The translations under genes and the position numbers were made by a program. Of a stretch of 64,000 nucleotides of DNA, positions 59,721-64,000 are shown piece by piece; the first letter of the stretch is position 1, and each line of letters begins with the position of its first letter. Location of the stretch: assembly GCF_008253865.1 (NCBI RefSeq), contig NZ_CP042331.1, forward strand, positions 2,666,001-2,730,000, read 5' to 3'. The notes beneath the pieces are model-generated. The model was given only the letters and a program-made list of their open reading frames with translations, did no database searches and was not told the origin of the DNA. Source of the DNA: Bosea sp. F3-2 (GTDB lineage Bacteria > Pseudomonadota > Alphaproteobacteria > Rhizobiales > Beijerinckiaceae).

Positions 59721-61520
59721 TCAGGGCTTGTCGAGCCCGAGCGCCGCCAGGATCTGACTCGTCACCTCATCGGCGAAACCCTTGCGGGCGAAGTATGCAC
59801 GCGGATCCTTGCCGAAGAGCGGCGCCTTGTCCCGGAGCTGCGCGATGGCTTTCGCTTGGGTCGCCGCGTCATCATCCGACGCGGCATATAGCGCCTGGGC
59901 CAGGAGGCCAAAGGGGCTCGTGTCGGCGCTGAGCAGGGCTGCATAGCTCGCTGAGACCTTCTTGGCGCCGATCAGATAAGCTCCGAGAAAAGCATAGAAG
60001 TCGTAGCGCGGCGGCCGCCCGACACTGAGCGCGACCGCACGCTCGAGCAGCGGCAATCCTTCTACCGAACGGCCCCGCCGGACATAGAACGCCCCGAGAT
60101 CGGCCATGATGTCCGGATCATAGGGATTGCGCGTCAGAGCGTCCCGCCCCTTCTGAAGCGCTTCCTCGGCCGATCCGCGCAGGAACAAGACCTTCATCAT
60201 GGCCTGGTAGGCCCGTGCACCGGACGGAGCCAGGCGAATGGCCGTCAGGGCCGCGGCAAGGGCGCGATCAAGCGGCGATTTGTCGGTGCCGCCGACACCC
60301 TTGGGAACGAGGGCGTCCGGATTGAAGCCCGAGCCGTACTCTCCGAGCGTCATGATGGCGAGATGGGCCCATGCCGGATAGAAGCTCGGGTCATGCTCGA
60401 TCAGCTTCTCGAGGCAAGATCGGGCGGCGAGATGGTCCTCCGGCGTCATCGTCCGGCGCGCATCGAAAGCCTGCAGAATGCAACGAACCGCCGATGACGG
60501 CTGCGATTGGCGCGCATCGGCAGGGATGATGCCGAACGGCTCCGTCAGCCTGGTTGCCAGCCTGCGCGCCATCTCGGCAAGGTCGGCGTCCTGCAGAAGA
60601 TCGAGCGATGGCCGGCCAGACGACGCCGTCCAGACGATGCGCCCGTCCCGAACGGAACGCAGGCGTCCCAGCCCCTCGACGCCACCGTCGACGGGCTGGA
60701 CGCTCATCTCGAAAACGTAGTCGACATCCGCCGCCGCCGTCCCCGGTGGAGGGGCCTTGATCGTCACGAGATCGTCGAAGCGGGCCATGGCATCGACAAG
60801 CAGATCGGAGAACTGGCGCAGGATGCGCGCCAGCTTGGGATCCGACGGCACCATCGGGATCGCGATCGCCACATGGACGAGCTGGAGTGGGGTCGCGATT
60901 CCCGGCTGCCCACCCGTGGCCTGCTCGATTCCGGCTGTCTTGGCCGAGCTGAGCTCGGTCGGCGCATCAGCCGGCGCCAGATACCACCAGCCGAGCGCGA
61001 GAAGCCCCGCAGCGAGCGCGACAGCCGTGACGATGGACCACCGCCGCGTGGCGGTGCGATCAGCGGCCTTTGCGAGCGGGAGCGCCTCTATCGCGGTGGA
61101 ATCATCACGAACGACGAGGGCCGAGGTCGGTTCCCAGGCAATCTCCGCACCCGGCTCGATGACCTCGAAGACGGGCACATATCCGCCAACGGGCATCGAG
61201 ATCACGACGGGATCGCCCTGGCCCTCCCCGGCGTAGTATTGCGTCAGCGCACGCCTGAGCCGCCCCGCCTCGACCCGAACGATCGGGTCAATCTGGGGAT
61301 TGAAATCGGCCGGCCGCCCAAGGCCTTCGACCGCAATGGTATAGCCTTTCAGCTCGGCCGCGCGGCCCTCGATCGTGCGCTCGACGATGAAGCTCAGGAA
61401 GGCCGAAAGCTGAGGCGCGGCGCGAAAGGCATCGGAAGCGAGGACACGCGCCAACTCCGCGCGAAGGATCGCCGCGGCCCGTTCGTCCAGCCGTCCAGGA
61501 TCACCATCGCCTTCCGTCAT
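59721..61520 (-). CDS. Winged-helix/TM/TPR protein (CadC-like regulator-like)
   Basis: 599 residues from the ATG at 61520; a longer frame upstream lacks family character. Residues about 20-120 match the DNA-binding-like N-terminal domain seen in TPR proteins of Rhizobiales (FLSFIVERTIEGRAAELKGY, ADFNPQIDPIVRVEAGRLRR, YVPVFEVIEP). One membrane helix lies at about 155-178 (SIVTAVALAAGLLALGWWYL). The rest, probably periplasmic, has a TolB-like segment and TPR-like helices (ARAYQAMMKVLFLRGSAEEA, LQKGRDALTRNPYDPDIMADL region). The one-pass design allows signal transfer to DNA from outside, but the target is not evident. Confidence 0.75.
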   Translation of the reverse strand: MTEGDGDPGRLDERAAAILRAELARVLASDAFRAAPQLSAFLSFIVERTIEGRAAELKGYTIAVEGLGRPADFNPQIDPIVRVEAGRLRRALTQYYAGEGQGDPVVISMPVGGYVPVFEVIEPGAEIAWEPTSALVVRDDSTAIEALPLAKAADRTATRRWSIVTAVALAAGLLALGWWYLAPADAPTELSSAKTAGIEQATGGQPGIATPLQLVHVAIAIPMVPSDPKLARILRQFSDLLVDAMARFDDLVTIKAPPPGTAAADVDYVFEMSVQPVDGGVEGLGRLRSVRDGRIVWTASSGRPSLDLLQDADLAEMARRLATRLTEPFGIIPADARQSQPSSAVRCILQAFDARRTMTPEDHLAARSCLEKLIEHDPSFYPAWAHLAIMTLGEYGSGFNPDALVPKGVGGTDKSPLDRALAAALTAIRLAPSGARAYQAMMKVLFLRGSAEEALQKGRDALTRNPYDPDIMADLGAFYVRRGRSVEGLPLLERAVALSVGRPPRYDFYAFLGAYLIGAKKVSASYAALLSADTSPFGLLAQALYAASDDDAATQAKAIAQLRDKAPLFGKDPRAYFARKGFADEVTSQILAALGLDKP

Positions 61521-61697
61521 CGGGGTCCGTTCGCCTGTGCCCCAAGTGGGGAGATTACGCCATCGGCGACCTAACGTCACCTGCAGCCTTCGCTCCGGCC
61601 GCCATCCATCTGGTGCAGCCATGGCGTGCCATCATGGCGATTTACAGTCCGCTTTCGCCTGCTAGGTTCAACCAAGGTTAATCCACAGGGGCCTTCG

Positions 61698-63038
61698 ATG
61701 ACTTCCGCACCTTCCGCCGTCGGCACACCGAACGACCTCGAAGCCTACTGGATGCCGTTCACCGCCAACCGGTCGTTCAAGAAGAACCCGCGCATGGTCT
61801 CCCGCGCCGAGGGCATGTTCTACTACACGCCCGAAAACAAGCCGGTGATGGACGGAACGGCGGGCCTGTGGTGCTGCAATGCCGGCCATGCCCGCGAGCC
61901 GATCATCCAGGCGATCCAGGCACAGGCGCGCGATCTCGACTACGCCCCCTCCTTCCAGTACGGCCATCCGAAGGTCTTCGCCGCCGCGGCGCGGATCGCG
62001 GCGCTGGCGCCGGGCGATCTCGACCATGTCTTCTTCGCCGGCTCGGGCTCGGAGGCGGCCGATTCGGCCCTCAAGATCGCCCTCGCCTACTGGAATGTCT
62101 CGGGCAAGGCCGCCAAGACCCGCCTGATCGGCCGCGAGCGCGGCTATCACGGCGTCGGCTTCGGCGGCATCTCGGTCGGCGGCATGTCGAACAACCGCAA
62201 GTTCTTCGGCTCGCTGCTCACCGGCGTCGACCACCTCGCCCATACCTATGACCGCGAGAAGCAGGCCTTCAGCAAGGGCGAGCCGGAATACGGCGCGCAT
62301 TTCGCCGATGACCTCGAGCGCATCGTCGCGCTGCACGACGCCTCGACCATCGCCGCCGTGATCGTCGAGCCGATGGCAGGCTCGACCGGCGCGCTACCGC
62401 CGCCGAAGGGCTATCTCAAGCGCCTGCGCGAGATCTGCGACAAGCACGGCATCCTCCTGATCTTCGACGAGGTCATCACCGGTTTCGGCCGCCTCGGCTT
62501 CGCCTTCGCCGCCGAGCGCTACGGCGTGATCCCGGACATGATCACCTTCGCCAAGGGCGTGACCTCCGGCACCGTGCCGATGGGCGGCGTGATCGTGCGC
62601 AAGCATATCTACGACGCCTTCATGAACGGCCCGGACAACGTCATCGAGCTGTTCCACGGCTACACCTATTCCGGCCATCCGCTGGCCGCTGCCGCTGCGC
62701 TCGCCTCGCTCGACATCTATCGCGACGAGGGGCTGTTCGAGCGCGCCCGCGCGATGGAAGCGAGCTGGGCCGATGCGGTGATGAGCCTGAAGGGCGAGCC
62801 GAACGTCGTCGACATCCGCACGCTCGGCCTCGTCGGCGCCGTCGACCTCGCCCCGCGGGCGGAAGGCCCCGGCAAGCGCGGCTACGAGGCGATCGAGCGC
62901 AGCTTCCACGAGGAAGGGCTGATGATCCGCACCGCCGCCGACACCATCGCCTTCTCGCCGCCGCTGATCATCAGCGAATCCCAGGTCGAGGAGCTGATCG
63001 GCAAGCTGCGCCGGACGATCCGGGCGGTGGCGAACTGA
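61698..63038 (+). CDS. Omega-amino acid--pyruvate aminotransferase (class III)
   Basis: 446 residues from the ATG at 61698. Class III PLP fold with AGLWCCNAGHAREPI, AGSGSEAADSALKIAL and the PLP lysine Lys286 in MITFAKGVTSG; the Asp that pairs with the pyridine nitrogen is in LLIFDEVITGFGRLG. Of the family, the YTYSGHPLAAAAAL stretch and the N-terminal AYWMPFTANRSFKKNPRM resemble beta-alanine/omega-amino acid:pyruvate transaminases. It transfers an amino group from beta-alanine or related amines to pyruvate; precise substrate inferred. Serine hydrolase gene follows after 28 bases. Confidence 0.88.
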   Translation: MTSAPSAVGTPNDLEAYWMPFTANRSFKKNPRMVSRAEGMFYYTPENKPVMDGTAGLWCCNAGHAREPIIQAIQAQARDLDYAPSFQYGHPKVFAAAARIAALAPGDLDHVFFAGSGSEAADSALKIALAYWNVSGKAAKTRLIGRERGYHGVGFGGISVGGMSNNRKFFGSLLTGVDHLAHTYDREKQAFSKGEPEYGAHFADDLERIVALHDASTIAAVIVEPMAGSTGALPPPKGYLKRLREICDKHGILLIFDEVITGFGRLGFAFAAERYGVIPDMITFAKGVTSGTVPMGGVIVRKHIYDAFMNGPDNVIELFHGYTYSGHPLAAAAALASLDIYRDEGLFERARAMEASWADAVMSLKGEPNVVDIRTLGLVGAVDLAPRAEGPGKRGYEAIERSFHEEGLMIRTAADTIAFSPPLIISESQVEELIGKLRRTIRAVAN

Positions 63039-63066
63039 GGCGCCGACGGACAGGGATCTGCCGGAC

Positions 63067-64000
63067 ATGGATCGGCGCGCCTTCCTTGCTGGTGTGGCAG
63101 GGGCACTGATGGTGCACCCCGCCACAGCGCAGATGCCGGTCCGTCAGTGGCAGACTCTGTCGCTCGCCGAGTCGGGTTTCCGGCCCGACGCGAACGAGCG
63201 CATCGAAAAGGCCTTCGCCGCCGGCGAACTGAAGGGGCTTCACGGGCTGGTCGTGCTCAGGCACGGCAAGATCGCGATGGAGCACTACTTCGCCGGCGCG
63301 GATGAGATCTGGGGCGACAGCCGAGGCATTGTCGCCTTCAACGCCGATGAACTCCATGATCTCCGCTCAGTGTCGAAGAGCATCGTCGGGCTGCTCTACG
63401 GCATCGCGCTCGCCGAGGGGCTGGTTCCGAAACCGGACGCGCCCCTGATTGCGCTTTTTCCGGACTATCCGGACCTCGCCGCCGATCCGAGCCGACAGCG
63501 GCTCAGGATCGAGCATGTGCTGACGATGACCATGGGTCTCGCATGGGATGAATCCCTGCCCTACAGCGATCCGCGCAACAGCGAGATCGCGATGGAGCAC
63601 GCCTCCGATCGTTACCGCTTCATCCTCGACCGGCCGATTGTCCGCCCGCCCGGCGAAGTCTGGACCTATAGCGGCGGAGCGACCGCATTGCTCGGCCACC
63701 TCATTGCCAGGGGCGCCGGCCAGCGGCTCGGCCTGTTCGCGTCGAGCCGCCTGTTCGCGCCGCTCGGCATCGACCGCTTCACTTGGACGAGCGGCACCAA
63801 CGGCGAGGAGGCCGCAGCGTCGGGCCTGCGCCTGCGCCCGCGTGATCTCGCCGCGATCGGCCAGCTCGTACTCGACAAGGGGCGCCATGATGGCCGCCGG
63901 ATCGTGCCTGCGGACTGGCTGGAGCAGGGTTTGACGCCGCATACACGGCTCCCCGACGGGCTCGGCTATGGCTATCAATGGTATCTGGGCCGAGACCGGT
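63067..64000 (+). CDS. Secreted serine hydrolase, beta-lactamase class C fold (truncated by window end)
   Basis: 311 complete codons from the ATG at 63067 with no stop before the window edge. The N terminus MDRRAFLAGVAGALMVHPAT looks like a twin-arginine or Sec signal peptide. The nucleophile motif SVSK is at residues 101-104 (SxxK), and the YxN position reads YSGG in WTYSGGATALL, a common variant in PF00144 hydrolases. Members include esterases, DD-peptidases and class C beta-lactamases; the YSG variant points to an esterase or peptidase-like enzyme. It follows the aminotransferase gene closely, perhaps in one transcript. Confidence 0.83.
   Translation, partial: MDRRAFLAGVAGALMVHPATAQMPVRQWQTLSLAESGFRPDANERIEKAFAAGELKGLHGLVVLRHGKIAMEHYFAGADEIWGDSRGIVAFNADELHDLRSVSKSIVGLLYGIALAEGLVPKPDAPLIALFPDYPDLAADPSRQRLRIEHVLTMTMGLAWDESLPYSDPRNSEIAMEHASDRYRFILDRPIVRPPGEVWTYSGGATALLGHLIARGAGQRLGLFASSRLFAPLGIDRFTWTSGTNGEEAAASGLRLRPRDLAAIGQLVLDKGRHDGRRIVPADWLEQGLTPHTRLPDGLGYGYQWYLGRDR

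Noticed and set aside
1..64000. CRISPR arrays, tRNA/rRNA genes, prophage or IS transposases
   Set aside because: I looked in the intergenic gaps and among the proteins and saw no direct-repeat arrays, cloverleaf-like genes, integrases or transposases; the repeats present are inverted and dispersed. A tRNAscan or HMM search would be decisive.

Overview
The window is GC-rich chromosomal DNA from an alphaproteobacterium of the order Rhizobiales (Hyphomicrobiales). Supporting signs are the small families DUF2093, DUF4170, DUF6101 and DUF1127, a short alphaproteobacterial glucose-6-phosphate isomerase, the ispH-thrB-rnhA and thrC-M16 peptidase gene orders, and palindromic repeats of the type dispersed in Bradyrhizobium, Methylobacterium and Bosea relatives. 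A Bosea-like genus is my guess and is not proven here. Nearly all sequence is coding. I saw no rRNA, tRNA, CRISPR array, prophage, insertion sequence or replication origin.

Layout. 1-5.8 kb: 3' end of thrC, an M16 peptidase, a GNAT acetyltransferase and a membrane PAS-GGDEF-EAL protein. 6-10 kb: YqgE, a DsbD N-domain-like protein, a peroxiredoxin, a second GNAT and a luciferase-like oxidoreductase. 10-16 kb: rnhA-thrB-ispH on the minus strand, then a Kef-type antiporter, a MATE exporter and a DUF937 protein. 17-20.7 kb: chemoreceptor, DUF1127 protein, LysR regulator and an orphan Flp pilin. 21-25 kb: gshA, rsmE, a small secreted protein and ubiA. 25-31 kb: DUF6101, cysQ, DUF4170, then the Kdo/lipid A genes (DUF374 acyltransferase, waaA, lpxK), DUF2093 and a dienelactone-hydrolase-like enzyme. 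31-39 kb: xseA, purD, a vapBC locus with a broken toxin gene, a fluoroacetate-dehalogenase-like hydrolase, a patatin, and an ArsR-type regulator divergent from a TauE/SafE permease. 39-46 kb: tadA, an RluB-type pseudouridine synthase with very long charged arms, rsmD, an HNH-nuclease/DUF2019 toxin-immunity-like pair, and mutL. 46-58 kb: pgi, a paired M16 protease operon, a secreted proline-rich protein, lspA-ileS, ribF, a MaoC hydratase, a CheY-like receiver and a HAD hydrolase. 58-64 kb: a degenerate EAL protein, a winged-helix/TM/TPR protein, an omega-aminotransferase and the start of a beta-lactamase-fold serine hydrolase.

Most of the window is housekeeping: amino acid, isoprenoid, lipid A, glutathione and purine metabolism, RNA modification, translation and repair. 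The accessory signals are the HNH/DUF2019 pair with a damaged 5' end, the vapBC remnant, the dehalogenase-like gene, and a set of palindromic intergenic elements. Family A has five copies with a CGTCATTGCGAG core; family B has a CGTCATTCCGG or GTCATCCCGG core. Where family B ends abut a gene 3' end, the terminal TAG or TAA of the element is the stop codon of that gene, and one family A arm encodes the last residues of LpxK. I regard the element family and the HNH/DUF2019 pair as the parts most worth following up.
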